DNA from: Colwellia sp.
GTDB taxonomy: Bacteria; Pseudomonadota; Gammaproteobacteria; Enterobacterales; Alteromonadaceae
NCBI GenBank assembly: GCA_029938115.1
Contig: JAPYOP010000004.1
Coordinates: forward strand, 1-49,588
DNA: 49,588 nt
Reading direction: 5' to 3'
A program made the position numbers and the translations under genes. This document shows positions 19,930-29,419 of the stretch, piece after piece. The notes beneath the pieces are model-generated. The model searched no databases. It was not told the DNA's origin and was given only the letters and a program-made list of their open reading frames with translations. Numbering within the stretch: the first letter of the stretch is position 1; each line of letters starts with the position of its first letter.

Positions 19930-21114
19930 TTAAGCTTCCGGTGTTTTATGTTCGGCTTTGTATACGTTAATCAAATCAATGAAATGATCAAATAACGGTG
20001 CTGCATCATGTGGGCCAGGGCTTGCTTCTGGATGACCTTGGAAACTAAATGCTGGTTTATCAGTGCGGTGAATACCTTGTAATGAACCATCAAACAAAGA
20101 TTTGTGGGTAACTTTTAGGTTGCTAGGCAAGTTAGCTTCGTCAACAGCAAAACCATGGTTTTGCGAGGTAATCATGACCACATCACGGTCAAAGTCTTTT
20201 ACTGGGTGATTAGCGCCATGATGACCAAATTTCATTTTGATGGTTTTTGCACCACTAGCTAAACCTAACAATTGATGACCTAAACAGATACCAAAAACAG
20301 GGATATCTGTTGTTAAAAATTCTTTGATAGCCGTAATAGCATAATCACATGGCTCTGGGTCTCCGGGGCCATTTGATAAGAAGATACCATCGGGGTTCAT
20401 CGCAAGTACATCACTTGCTGATGTTTGTGCTGGAACAACCGTAAGTTTACAACCACGGTCAACCAACATACGTAAAATATTGCTTTTGGCGCCAAAGTCG
20501 TAGGCAACCACGTGAAAGTCAAAGTTTTCAGGTTGAGAAAAACCTTCACCCATGGCACTACCTAGTGACCAACTACCTGATGTCCATTGGTACTGTTCTT
20601 TAGTCGAAACCACTTTTGCTAAGTCCATCCCTTTTAAGCCAGGAAATGCTTCAGCTTGTGTTAAAGCGTTATCTTGCGCTGCTTGTAAGCTTTCATCGTT
20701 TGCATCATCAATGGTCATCACACAACCATTTTGAGCACCCTTCTGGCGTAAAATACGTGTCAATTTACGCGTATCAATATCGGCAATACCCAAAATATTA
20801 TTCGCAATTAAGTATTCGCTTAAACTTTGCTCACTTCTAAAATTACTGGCTAATAAAGGTAAGTCTCTGATCACTAAACCTTTAGCGAAAATAGACTCTG
20901 ATTCTTTATCTTCACAGTTAGTACCTGTATTACCAATATGTGGGTAAGTAAGGGTGATAATTTGCTCTGCATATGAAGGGTCGGTAAGAATTTCTTGGTA
21001 ACCTGTCATTGAAGTATTAAATACTACTTCACCAACAGCCGTTCCCTGTGCACCAATTGCGGTGCCTTTAAATACAGTACCGTCTTCCAGTACTAAAATA
21101 GCAGATATAGCCAA
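19930..21114 (-). CDS. carA: carbamoyl-phosphate synthase small (glutaminase) subunit
   Basis: A 394-residue subunit that releases ammonia from glutamine for CarB. The N-terminal domain has [19 protein letters not shown]. The class-I glutamine amidotransferase domain carries the nucleophile in [11 protein letters not shown] and the His/Glu dyad in [11 protein letters not shown] start it at TTG (21114), which gives [13 protein letters not shown] perfect GGAGG lies 5 bases upstream, and the longer frame upstream of it would add 49 residues with no homology. The 254-base leader holds two inverted repeats. Confidence 0.96.
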   Translation of the reverse strand: MAISAILVLEDGTVFKGTAIGAQGTAVGEVVFNTSMTGYQEILTDPSYAEQIITLTYPHIGNTGTNCEDKESESIFAKGLVIRDLPLLASNFRSEQSLSEYLIANNILGIADIDTRKLTRILRQKGAQNGCVMTIDDANDESLQAAQDNALTQAEAFPGLKGMDLAKVVSTKEQYQWTSGSWSLGSAMGEGFSQPENFDFHVVAYDFGAKSNILRMLVDRGCKLTVVPAQTSASDVLAMNPDGIFLSNGPGDPEPCDYAITAIKEFLTTDIPVFGICLGHQLLGLASGAKTIKMKFGHHGANHPVKDFDRDVVMITSQNHGFAVDEANLPSNLKVTHKSLFDGSLQGIHRTDKPAFSFQGHPEASPGPHDAAPLFDHFIDLINVYKAEHKTPEA

Positions 21115-21148
21115 TGTAACCTCCAAAGAGAAGAAAGAAATGCAACAA

Positions 21149-21186
21149 GTTGTTTTAAAACAGCCTAAGTTAGGTTTTAAAACAAC
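21149..21186. promoter_or_regulatory. 13-bp perfect inverted repeat in the carA leader
   Basis: GTTGTTTTAAAAC (21149-21161) and GTTTTAAAACAAC (21174-21186) are perfect inverted copies with a 12-base loop. They lie 35-72 bases before the TTG start of carA. GTTTTAAAAC is itself a palindrome, so the element is equally a pair of 10-bp sites 25 bp apart. Operator or leader hairpin; the binding protein is unknown. Confidence 0.45.
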
Positions 21187-21340
21187 GGTAAAACAGTCAC
21201 AAAATTTGCACATAAAAAATGCCAAAAATAGGCTTTCCGCATAATTTTTGACAAAATCCACTTATTTTACGCTTGTAGACTTCTTTCGTCTAGTAAAAAT
21301 TGTAAAAACTTGTTCTTTTATGCGATTTAAACCATTTTCA

Positions 21341-21354
21341 TGACCAAATGGTCA
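21341..21354. promoter_or_regulatory. TGACCA-AA-TGGTCA inverted repeat between dapB and carA
   Basis: A 6-bp perfect inverted repeat with a 2-base centre lies 15 bases from the end of dapB. It overlaps a possible -35 (TTGACC on the minus strand) of a distal carA promoter. The regulator is not recognised. Confidence 0.35.
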
Positions 21355-21368
21355 AAAATAGTAGTTAT

Positions 21369-22175
21369 CTAATTTTTAAAACCTAAAACATCTTGCATGT
21401 CGTAAAAACCATTTTCAGCATTACTTAACCAAAAAGCAGCACGCATGGCTCCTAATGCAAAAGTCATACGAGAGCTTGCTTTATGAGTGATTTCTATCCG
21501 TTCACCTAAATCAGCAAAATATGCAGTATGCTCACCAACAATGTCACCCGCTCTTATGGTAGCAAAACCGATAGTTTCTCTATCTCGTTCGCCTGTAATA
21601 CCTTCGCGACCATAAACAGCACATTTATTAAGATCACGCCCTAAGGTGTCCGCAATAACTTGCCCCATTTTTACTGCTGTGCCTGAAGGAGCATCTTTTT
21701 TGAATCGATGGTGCGCTTCAAAAATTTCTATATCAGTATAGTCGCCGATTGCCTTTGCAGTGACCTCTAATAGCTTAAACATTAAGTTCACACCAACAGA
21801 GGTATTAGGCGCTAAAATAACAGGCATAGATTCGCCCGCTTTTTCAATCAGTTGCACCTGTGCATCACTAAAACCAGTTGTTCCTATTACTAAAGATTTT
21901 TTATTCTGTTGGCACCACTTAATATTCTCTAGAGTGGTTTCTATTGCGGTGAAGTCAATATAAACATCTGCATCGGTAAGCTGACTCATTTCTGTTGCCG
22001 TTGTTAAACCAATAGCACCAATGCCTGCAAGTTCACCCAGATCAAAACCCGCAAACGATGAACTAACACGAACACTGCCACCCACAAGCTCAATACTTTT
22101 ATGTTCGTGAGCTGCTTGAATAAGGTTTCGCCCCATACGTCCACTACAGCCTAATATAGCTACTTTTACTTTCAT
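21369..22175 (-). CDS. dapB: 4-hydroxy-tetrahydrodipicolinate reductase
   Basis: A 268-residue NAD(P)H-dependent enzyme of the lysine/diaminopimelate pathway. The nucleotide-binding loop GCSGRMGR sits at residues 9-16. The catalytic region [15 protein letters not shown] contains His155, His156 and Lys160. Length equals the usual 265-275. The order dapB-carA-carB is common in gammaproteobacteria. It lies 35 bases after an NTF2-like gene. Confidence 0.97.
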   Translation of the reverse strand: MKVKVAILGCSGRMGRNLIQAAHEHKSIELVGGSVRVSSSFAGFDLGELAGIGAIGLTTATEMSQLTDADVYIDFTAIETTLENIKWCQQNKKSLVIGTTGFSDAQVQLIEKAGESMPVILAPNTSVGVNLMFKLLEVTAKAIGDYTDIEIFEAHHRFKKDAPSGTAVKMGQVIADTLGRDLNKCAVYGREGITGERDRETIGFATIRAGDIVGEHTAYFADLGERIEITHKASSRMTFALGAMRAAFWLSNAENGFYDMQDVLGFKN

Positions 22176-22210
22176 TTTTATTCTCTTTGTTAAAACATAT
22201 GGACTGTTTT

Positions 22211-22639
22211 TTAACCGTTAATTAAAAACGGTGTGGCCAATGATAATGAGTTAGATAGTTCATGTGAAACAACATTAATAATTTTTAGCTTTTGTTCACC
22301 TTCAGATTTCACTATATGGTAATAAGCGCAAAAATCGGCAAACGTCTCACCTTGGCCATCAATAAAATCCCAATCGACACAGGCAAGTAATAAATTATCA
22401 GCTATTGATAAGTAACTAGCGCTTCGAGCGATAATTTCACTTGTGTTCGCCTGTTTAAGTTGAGCGAAAATGCTTGCAAACTCTTGACGACAGTCATCAA
22501 TATTATTGACCATAACGATTTTGTCTAGTGTATGCAGGGTACATGGCAAGTGATAACACTCAATCACTGCATCAAGATCATATGCTTTAAATGCGGCTAG
22601 GTAATTATTAAACAAATTCTCTATTGTTATCAGTGGCAC
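22211..22639 (-). CDS. NTF2-like (SnoaL-type) protein of unknown function
   Basis: A 142-residue soluble protein. The opening helix [26 protein letters not shown], followed by a beta sheet with [28 protein letters not shown], fits an NTF2-like cone fold. No catalytic residues can be assigned. It starts with GTG (22639) behind AGG at 11 bases. It lies immediately upstream of dapB and may be co-transcribed with it. Confidence 0.65.
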   Translation of the reverse strand: MPLITIENLFNNYLAAFKAYDLDAVIECYHLPCTLHTLDKIVMVNNIDDCRQEFASIFAQLKQANTSEIIARSASYLSIADNLLLACVDWDFIDGQGETFADFCAYYHIVKSEGEQKLKIINVVSHELSNSLSLATPFLING

Positions 22640-22666
22640 TTATTTTATACCTGTTAATTAATGCTT

Positions 22667-22693
22667 AAAAAAAAGCCCTCAACTGAGGGCTTT
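22667..22693 (-). terminator. intrinsic terminator of the FKBP gene
   Basis: Stem AAAGCCCTC/GAGGGCTTT with a 4-base loop, followed on the minus strand by eight Ts. It lies about 15 bases after the stop of the FKBP-type isomerase. Confidence 0.92.
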
Positions 22694-22705
22694 CAAAATA
22701 ACTAA

Positions 22706-23329
22706 TTAGCTAACAATGCTAAGTAATTCCACATCGAATACTAATGTAGCATAAGGAGGAATAGCACCTTGTGAGCCTTGCTCACCGTAAGCTAAGTTAT
22801 AAGGAATAGTTAGTTTCCACTTGCTGCCTTCAGTCATTAACTGTAATGCTTCAGTCCAACCAGCGATAACGCCGCCTACTGGGAATTCAGCCGGTTGACC
22901 ACGGTCAACTGAACTGTCAAATACATCGCCATTAGCAAATGTGCCGTGGTAATGAACACTAACGGTACTTGCCGCTGATGGCTTTTCGCCTTCACCCGTA
23001 GTAATTACTTCATATTGCAAACCAGACTCAGTTACAGTTACTTCATCACGTTTAGCGTTATCAGCTAAGAATTTTTCACCTTCAGCAGATTTCTCTTTTG
23101 CGATAGCTTGCTCTTGCTCTTGTAGTTTCTTAGAAACAACAGAGAAAGCTTCATTTAAATCTTCATCTGATACTTGGCTATCAGTACCGGCTAATGCATC
23201 AGCAATACCCGCTTGAATAGCAGCAATTTCAAACTCTTTAAAAGGGTTATTAACCAATTGATCACCTAGTTGACGACCTACACCGTAACTTACACGTTGC
23301 TCAATAGTTTCGTATTTTTTTTCAGACAT
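22706..23329 (-). CDS. fklB: FKBP-type peptidyl-prolyl isomerase (FklB-like)
   Basis: A 207-residue prolyl isomerase. The N-terminal dimerisation domain (about 1-95) includes YETIEQRVSYGVGRQLGDQL. The FKBP domain (about 115-207) contains VSVHYHGTFANGDVFDSS, VGGVIAGWTEALQLM and IPPYATLVFDVELL. There is no signal peptide, which points to cytoplasmic FklB rather than periplasmic FkpA. I use ATG at 23329 (protein starting MSEKKYETIEQ); a GTG three codons earlier is also possible. Confidence 0.92.
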   Translation of the reverse strand: MSEKKYETIEQRVSYGVGRQLGDQLVNNPFKEFEIAAIQAGIADALAGTDSQVSDEDLNEAFSVVSKKLQEQEQAIAKEKSAEGEKFLADNAKRDEVTVTESGLQYEVITTGEGEKPSAASTVSVHYHGTFANGDVFDSSVDRGQPAEFPVGGVIAGWTEALQLMTEGSKWKLTIPYNLAYGEQGSQGAIPPYATLVFDVELLSIVS

Positions 23330-23453
23330 ATTTTTCACTTACTTTAATTAAATAGGGAGTTTAAAAATTTTCGCAATTCTATCATAAGTGAATGTCAAGA
23401 TCACCTGATATTTAGCCGTCTAAACATCCATATCCAAACAAGCTCAAAATGTA

Positions 23454-23476
23454 GGGTTCCGCTGGAATTAGAACCC
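23454..23476. repeat. small GC-richer hairpin in the FKBP-antiporter gap
   Basis: GGGTTC and GAACCC (23454-23459 and 23471-23476) flank an 11-base loop. There is no T-tract. It lies in the divergent 228-base gap, 80 bases before the antiporter start. Role unknown. Confidence 0.35.
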
Positions 23477-23557
23477 CATTTAAGCCTTTTAATTCTCGCT
23501 GAAACCAGTATTTCGAGGTAACATGAGTATAACTAAAAATAATAAGAAAAATTATAT

Positions 23558-24901
23558 ATGAGTACATCTTCTACTTCTGAGCATTCCTCTGCTAATAGAA
23601 AAAACTTAATCGCTTTACTCCCCTTCGTTGTATTCCTTGGGCTGTTCTTAGGAACCGGTATTATTCTGACCATGCAAGGAAGTGATTTTGCCTTTTACCA
23701 ACTCCCTGCCAGCATTGCTATTATTCCTGCTATTTTCGTCGCGCTTTACTTAGGAAAAATATTAGGAAAAGAGCCTATTGATAAACAAATAAGCCAATTT
23801 ATCAGCGGCGCAGGTCACGCTAACATTATGACCATGTGTATTATCTATTTACTTGCTGGGGCTTTTGCTACTGTCGCCAAAGCAACAGGCAGTGTTGATG
23901 CTAGTGTACAATTAGGTTTAGCTATTTTTCCATCCTACCTTTTATTACCCGGCTTATTCTTAGTCGCTGCATTTTTATCCACAGCTATGGGCACGTCCAT
24001 GGGCACCATTGCTGCTATTGCGCCAATTGCTTTAGGATTTATAGAGTCTGCGGGAATCGATCCAGCTGTTGTTGCTGGCTGTTTAATTTCAGGTGCTATT
24101 TTTGGTGATAACTTATCAATAATATCTGATACCACTATTGCGTCAACGCGCAGCCAAGGCGCGCATATGAAGGACAAATTTAAAGTTAATTTTAAGTTCG
24201 CTGTGCCTGCAGCTATTATTTGTATCATTATTTTTGCCTCGTTAGGGCAAGACATAAATTATGAAATGACTAGCGACGCTGCCATGATAGGTCTTATTCC
24301 CTATGTTGTAATTTTAGTGTTGGCACTCTCAGGTGTGAATGTGTTTGTGGTTTTAACTTTAGGCATAGTGCTAGCGGCTATTATTGGTATGTTAACTAAT
24401 GACTATCAGTTATCAACTTGGATCAGTGATATCAATGCTGGTTTTGCTAGCATGCAAGATATCTTTATTTTGTCTTTATTTATTGGCGGATTAAGCGAAT
24501 TAATACGTCATCAAGGTGGGTTAGCGGCATTAACACATACCATTGAAACATTTGCACGTAAGTTGAGCCCTAACAATAAAAAACGAGCGGCTGGTTTTGG
24601 CGTTGCTGGTTTAACCTTTTTTTGTAACTTCTTTACCGCTAACAATACCGTATCTATTATTATTACGGGTGAAACTGCGAAAGAGTTAGCGATGGATGGC
24701 GAACTAACACCAGCACAATCAGCTAGTTTGTTAGATATTTTCGCTTGTATTAACCAAGGTTTGTTACCCTATGGCGCACAAGCTCTATTATTAGGAGCAA
24801 CATTAGGCATTTCACCACTTGCCGTTGTTTCCCACTCATTCTATCCGATGATTTTATTCTTTGCTGCTGGTTTTGCTTTTTGGCGTATGACTAAAGATTA
24901 A
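23558..24901 (+). CDS. NhaC-family Na+/H+ antiporter
   Basis: A 447-residue inner-membrane protein with about 11-12 hydrophobic helices. The stretch AIFGDNLSIISDTTIASTRSQGA (about residues 184-206) is the NhaC signature containing conserved charged and polar residues. FFCNFFTANNTVSIIITGETA lies in the second repeat. It probably exchanges sodium (or sodium-coupled substrates) for protons, in keeping with a marine lifestyle. Its 3' end overlaps the convergent 2H-phosphoesterase-like gene by 11 bases. Confidence 0.88.
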   Translation: MSTSSTSEHSSANRKNLIALLPFVVFLGLFLGTGIILTMQGSDFAFYQLPASIAIIPAIFVALYLGKILGKEPIDKQISQFISGAGHANIMTMCIIYLLAGAFATVAKATGSVDASVQLGLAIFPSYLLLPGLFLVAAFLSTAMGTSMGTIAAIAPIALGFIESAGIDPAVVAGCLISGAIFGDNLSIISDTTIASTRSQGAHMKDKFKVNFKFAVPAAIICIIIFASLGQDINYEMTSDAAMIGLIPYVVILVLALSGVNVFVVLTLGIVLAAIIGMLTNDYQLSTWISDINAGFASMQDIFILSLFIGGLSELIRHQGGLAALTHTIETFARKLSPNNKKRAAGFGVAGLTFFCNFFTANNTVSIIITGETAKELAMDGELTPAQSASLLDIFACINQGLLPYGAQALLLGATLGISPLAVVSHSFYPMILFFAAGFAFWRMTKD

Positions 24902-25574
24902 CTTTAAAGTCAACTAAAGTGGTTGAATCCTTTTTCAAACTATAAATATCACTAGGATTAAACCCTACTGTCACGTGAAAATCTTTAGGTTGCAATAAGA
25001 AGTGTTGACGAATTAATTGAGCGTCACCACTTTGAACAACAACGAAAAATGCTTGTTTTCGATCTTGTTTAACGTTACCTAAACCGAGTAAAGTCACATT
25101 AAGCTGACTAGAGAAATTACTATTAAAATCAGGTGATAGTAATTTTTCAATCAACGCTTTGTCAGCCAATTGATATTCTTTCGGACTAAGTAAAGTCATA
25201 TGAAACGTTTGATGATCACGTGCAGCTTGATTAGCACGATAACTTTCAAACTCTTCCTTTAAAATATTTTTTAGCTGCGTTAAGTATGGTGATAAATCAG
25301 CACGACTGACTGCCGCGCCTAAATAAACTTGCCCTTGGTTATCTGATAGTTTTTTAACTTTTAGCCGTAAGCTCTTAACCTGATGCGTATTTGCTCCTTG
25401 CTGGTTTAGCATTTTTAACGCATTAGCTTGTTGCTTTGTTATTGTCGGTGAGTTTTGATTTGCTTGAGTTGCAAGTGAAACTATATATAAACATAGAGCA
25501 GCATAAGGAAAGAAAGATAGTTTTACACTTTTACGGCTTATTTTTTTCACTAACACTTTTAGTAACTGATTCAT
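24891..25574 (-). CDS. exported 2H phosphoesterase-like protein
   Basis: A 227-residue protein with an N-terminal basic/hydrophobic segment (about 10-37), likely a signal peptide or anchor with possible cleavage near ATQANQ. Two H-x-T motifs lie 75 residues apart: FHMTLL (His125, Thr127) and FHVTVGF (His200, Thr202). Each is flanked by hydrophobic strands, as in the 2H (LigT/cyclic phosphodiesterase) superfamily. Such enzymes hydrolyse or form 2',3' or 2'-5' phosphoester links and are normally cytoplasmic; an exported one is unusual. No substrate can be assigned from context. Confidence 0.65.
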   Translation of the reverse strand: MNQLLKVLVKKISRKSVKLSFFPYAALCLYIVSLATQANQNSPTITKQQANALKMLNQQGANTHQVKSLRLKVKKLSDNQGQVYLGAAVSRADLSPYLTQLKNILKEEFESYRANQAARDHQTFHMTLLSPKEYQLADKALIEKLLSPDFNSNFSSQLNVTLLGLGNVKQDRKQAFFVVVQSGDAQLIRQHFLLQPKDFHVTVGFNPSDIYSLKKDSTTLVDFKVNL

Positions 25575-25668
25575 TGTATATATCTCAGGCTTGGTTGATT
25601 CTTATCGTTATGCTTTGCTAATAAAAGCACTAACCAATTTCAGTTAGTACTATTATAGTATTAGCATT

Positions 25669-25788
25669 CTAACTCAAAAAACTAAAAAATAAATACGCAG
25701 CTAAAACAATTAAAGCCCATAAAGTCATACTACCTAAAGGATAGTTTTTTGAAAGCGTACTATTTAAGCAGATTATTCTTTCCCTCAA
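25669..25788 (-). CDS. possible 39-residue single-span membrane peptide
   Basis: A short frame starting at TTG (25788) encodes a polar N-terminus ending KNYPLGSM and then one hydrophobic helix (TLWALIVLAAYLFFSFLS). The helix looks like a genuine small membrane protein. However, no Shine-Dalgarno precedes the TTG, and the first ATG (25728) leaves only 19 residues. It lies between the cytochrome and 2H-phosphoesterase genes on the same strand. Confidence 0.25.
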   Translation of the reverse strand: MRERIICLNSTLSKNYPLGSMTLWALIVLAAYLFFSFLS

Positions 25789-25810
25789 TATAGATCATTT
25801 AAAAATACGG

Positions 25811-26267
25811 CTACTTTAAAATATCTGAAACTTTAGCTTTAAACTCACCATGACAAGCTAAACAGCCACTAATCATCGTTTGAAAATTCGCACCTACCGC
25901 TTTAATGTCTTTATTCTGTGCATTTTCAACCATTGCGACAGCTGCACCATGAACAACACCGTCATTAGCTTTAAATTTGGCCATATCACTGCCCATGGCT
26001 TTCATTAATTTCATTCGTGTTGCCATACTTGGTTTAGGGTGATCAACAATGTTTTTAGCTACTTTTTCAATTTTTACAAAATCTTCAGTTAACATAACCG
26101 CAGTAAGTTGCGGAGTATCAACTAACAAACCTTGTATGACTAATTTTAAACTCCCCTTTGCTGCGCTTTCTTTTGAAATACCCTTTTCATTTGCTATAGA
26201 AAAATTAGCGACAGTTATCAAAATTAATATAGATGTTGGCAATAGTATTTTTTTGGATAATAAACAT
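25811..26267 (-). pseudogene. cytochrome c'-like protein, apparently frameshifted at an A7 tract
   Basis: The body encodes a periplasmic c-type cytochrome of about 145 residues. It is helical, with the single haem motif CLACH close to the C-terminus (GCLACHGEF), as in cytochrome c'-type four-helix proteins. In frame, only TTG at 26242 is available as a start, with no ribosome site and no basic signal-peptide head. A proper ATG at 26267, with CCGGAGA 7 bases upstream, is one base out of frame. Removing one A from the AAAAAAA run (26248-26254) would join it to give MFIIQKILLPTSILILITVA, an ideal signal peptide. Frameshift mutation, sequencing error or slippage are all possible. It follows the RND gene by 23 bases. 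Confidence 0.6.
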
Positions 26268-26290
26268 TTTATTCTCCGGTTTGATTATCT

Positions 26291-29200
26291 TTATATTGTT
26301 GTATTCGTTGATGGTAAATTTTCAATTGGTTGGTCGTGGCTCGCTTTTGCTACCCCAAAATCTTCTAATACGCAATAAAGACATGGGATAACAAAAATCA
26401 CTAATAGAGTCGATGTAGCAATACCAAAAACGATGCTTGTAGCCAATGGTATTAATATTTGAGCTTGAGAGCTGGTTTCAAACAGCAAAGGGGTCATACC
26501 TGCAATGGTTGTTATTGAAGTAAGCAATACCGCTCTAAAGCGATCTCGGCTCGCTTTTACAGCAGCTTCATGAACGGTTAATCCTGTTTTAACGCGTTTC
26601 TTAACAAATTCAACCAATAAAATAGAATCGTTTACGACGATACCTGCCAGTGAAATAAACCCCATCATTGAAGGCATAGTGAACTGCAATCCCATGATTA
26701 AGTGTCCCAAAATAACGCCGACCATAGCTAATGGAATGGCAACGAGCACCACAAAAGGTTCAAGGTAACTTTTAAACTGAAATGATAAAAGAATAAAGAC
26801 ACCAAATAAGCCAACCACAAAAGCGCGAACCATAGAGAGTTGCGTAGTGCCGGCATTTTTAATTTCGCCCTCAAAACTTAACGATAATTTTGGATAGTCT
26901 TGCTCAAATTGAGGTAACCACCGTTTAGTGATATCAGCAAGCACTTGTTTAGTATTGTTTTTATCAACATCAATATCACCATATACGGTTATTGTACGTT
27001 GATTATTTACTCGGCTAACACGTGCATAACCTCTAGACGGTTTAATATTTGCAACACTTGAAAGTGGAATAACGGCCTTAGTTAGTGGATGAATTATTGG
27101 AAAAGTATCAAAATCTAAATACTCATCTCGCGATAAAGCATCAAGCTTTACTGTCACCTCAAAGGTATTTAAACCGACGTTAGTTTCTAATACTTTAGCG
27201 CCTTGAAAAGCACTGCGCATTTGGCTCGCAATAGTTTGTGCATCGATGCCTAAGTTTAACGCACCATCTTTTAAAGTAATGGAAAATTCAGGCTTGCCTG
27301 GACGTAAATCATCAAAAATATTATCTACACCGTCATAACCGGCTAACCACTTTTGTAAGTCAAAAGAAGCTTTTGACAACTGCTCAAAGTCATCTCCTTT
27401 AATGCGAATTTCAATCGCTTTACCACTGGGTCCTATTACAGGCTCTTTAAAGGAAATAGCATGAGCTTGAGCAATAACCCCTGCACTTTCACGCCAATAA
27501 TTAATAAAAGGCTGGGTACTGGTTTGACGCGATTCGGCCGTCAGTAAATCAACTTTTATAGTGGCTAAATGCGGGCCAAACTCATAAGCATCTGCATTTT
27601 CATTGTAACTGACACTAATAGCCTGTATCAGCGGTGCTTGCTCAAATTGTTGGAAGTGTTCGGCTGTTTTATCTAACGCTGCTTGCAGTTGCTTAACAAC
27701 AGCCTCAGTTTGTTTTAATGGTGTGCCTGATGGCATTAAAATTCGTGCTTGCACCATGTCCCCTTCAATATTAGGGAAAGCTGAAAACTTTAAAATGCCC
27801 GATGCCAACATGCTAATGGAAAAAAGAAACAAGGCGACAACAGAGCCTAAAAAGGCGTAACGAAAACGAATTAATAACTCAACTAGATCGGCAACTTTAT
27901 TTCTAAAGAGCTCAAACTTCTGTTCAAATCTAACCCGAAATGCTGATACTGCTTTATCTTTAGCATGAGACAACGAGTGATTTAAGTGATGTGGAAGTAT
28001 CAAAAACGCTTCAATAAGCGAGACACTAATAACGGTGAGTAAAACAATTGGAATAACTTTTAAAACTTGCCCTAAGTCACCTTCAATGTAAATTAAACCG
28101 GTAAAAATACAGGCGGTTGTTAAGAAGGATGAAATAACACCCCTTGCAACAATTTTTGTGCCTTCAATAGAAGCCTCTACCGGAGAAAGTCCTTTTTTAA
28201 TTTGGCTGCCAATAGACTCAGAAATAACAATGGCATCATCCATTAATATCCCTAAAGAAAGCAATAAGGCGACCATAGAAAACATATTGATTGATATGCC
28301 AAAGATATTTAAAAAATACAGGCTGGCAAGAAAGGATACCGGTAAGCCCATAACCACCCAGAATGCATAACGAAAGGTAAAAAACAGCCACATTACCGCA
28401 AAAACAAGAATGAGCCCTTGCCAAGCATTGGTTGAAAGTAAATTAATTCTGTCTTTTACAATGCTAGTTGCATCTTGTGTTAACGCTAAGGTAACACCGG
28501 CAGGTAATAGCGCACGTTCTTTAACTAACATTTCTTCAACAGCTGAAAGAACACGCAAGCTGTCGTCTGTAGTATTTTTGCTAATCGCTAAAATCGCAGC
28601 ACTTTGACCGTTAAAACTAAGCTTATCTTCTGCGAGTTCAAAGGTATCGGTAATTTTTGCAATATCACCGAGCAAAACATCATTGCCATTGTCACCACTC
28701 ATGACAACTATATTGGCTAAATCAGACACCGTTCTTCTCTCATCTGAAAAACGTAACTGTGTTTCTTGAAAGTGAGTTTCAATAGTTCCTACAGGTAAAT
28801 CAATATCTTGCTTAGCAATAACATTCTCAATATCTTGCAAACTAAGACCATAACGTCTGATATTATAACTAGGCATTGAGACTAGAAGTTGACGATCAGA
28901 AAAGCCTTGAATATCTACCAGCGGAATATTTTCGTGATGCATTAGACGCTGTTTTATTTGCTCTGCTAAAGTTTTTAATTCCGCCCGAGGTAACTGTGCC
29001 GTTAAGGCAATTGAAATGACACTTTGAACACGCCCTACTTCGCTGATAATGGCTGACTCTGCTTCGTTAGGAAAGTCACTAATACCATCAACAGCGCTGT
29101 TAACGTCATCTAAAAATTTAGTAAAGTCGCCTTGCTCGAACATTTTTACCGTCATGATGCCGATATTCTGGCGAGCTTGGCAGACTTTTTCTTCAACAAA

Positions 29201-29419
29201 ACTGATACCATCAAGTGCATCTTCTAACGCTAAACATATGCCTTGTTCGACATCTAATGGCGTAGCCCCAGGATAAGGAACCTGCACTTGTACAGAGTAG
29301 GCTTTAACTTCAGGGAAAGTTTCGCGCTTAATTTGCGGCAAGGTAATCAACCCAATCGCTAGCAATACCATCATTAATAAATTAGCAGCGGTAGGATGAA
29401 CCGAGAAAAAACGGATCAT
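26291..29419 (-). CDS. RND efflux pump, inner-membrane permease
   Basis: A 1042-residue RND transporter with a cytoplasmic start MIRFFSVHPTAANLLMM, large periplasmic loops after TM1 and TM7, and twelve membrane helices. TM4 keeps the proton-relay acid pair in LGILMDDAIVISES; FISLAGIVVNDSILLVEFV is the matching segment in the second half. It exports hydrophobic or amphiphilic compounds with its adaptor partner and an outer-membrane channel not encoded here. The ATG overlaps the adaptor's stop by four bases (ATGA). Confidence 0.93.
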   Translation of the reverse strand: MIRFFSVHPTAANLLMMVLLAIGLITLPQIKRETFPEVKAYSVQVQVPYPGATPLDVEQGICLALEDALDGISFVEEKVCQARQNIGIMTVKMFEQGDFTKFLDDVNSAVDGISDFPNEAESAIISEVGRVQSVISIALTAQLPRAELKTLAEQIKQRLMHHENIPLVDIQGFSDRQLLVSMPSYNIRRYGLSLQDIENVIAKQDIDLPVGTIETHFQETQLRFSDERRTVSDLANIVVMSGDNGNDVLLGDIAKITDTFELAEDKLSFNGQSAAILAISKNTTDDSLRVLSAVEEMLVKERALLPAGVTLALTQDATSIVKDRINLLSTNAWQGLILVFAVMWLFFTFRYAFWVVMGLPVSFLASLYFLNIFGISINMFSMVALLLSLGILMDDAIVISESIGSQIKKGLSPVEASIEGTKIVARGVISSFLTTACIFTGLIYIEGDLGQVLKVIPIVLLTVISVSLIEAFLILPHHLNHSLSHAKDKAVSAFRVRFEQKFELFRNKVADLVELLIRFRYAFLGSVVALFLFSISMLASGILKFSAFPNIEGDMVQARILMPSGTPLKQTEAVVKQLQAALDKTAEHFQQFEQAPLIQAISVSYNENADAYEFGPHLATIKVDLLTAESRQTSTQPFINYWRESAGVIAQAHAISFKEPVIGPSGKAIEIRIKGDDFEQLSKASFDLQKWLAGYDGVDNIFDDLRPGKPEFSITLKDGALNLGIDAQTIASQMRSAFQGAKVLETNVGLNTFEVTVKLDALSRDEYLDFDTFPIIHPLTKAVIPLSSVANIKPSRGYARVSRVNNQRTITVYGDIDVDKNNTKQVLADITKRWLPQFEQDYPKLSLSFEGEIKNAGTTQLSMVRAFVVGLFGVFILLSFQFKSYLEPFVVLVAIPLAMVGVILGHLIMGLQFTMPSMMGFISLAGIVVNDSILLVEFVKKRVKTGLTVHEAAVKASRDRFRAVLLTSITTIAGMTPLLFETSSQAQILIPLATSIVFGIATSTLLVIFVIPCLYCVLEDFGVAKASHDQPIENLPSTNTTI

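Noticed and set aside
21115..21261. Extended carA N-terminus
   Set aside because: The 49 extra residues are Cys/Phe-rich and unlike CarA; the TTG at 21114 has a perfect GGAGG.
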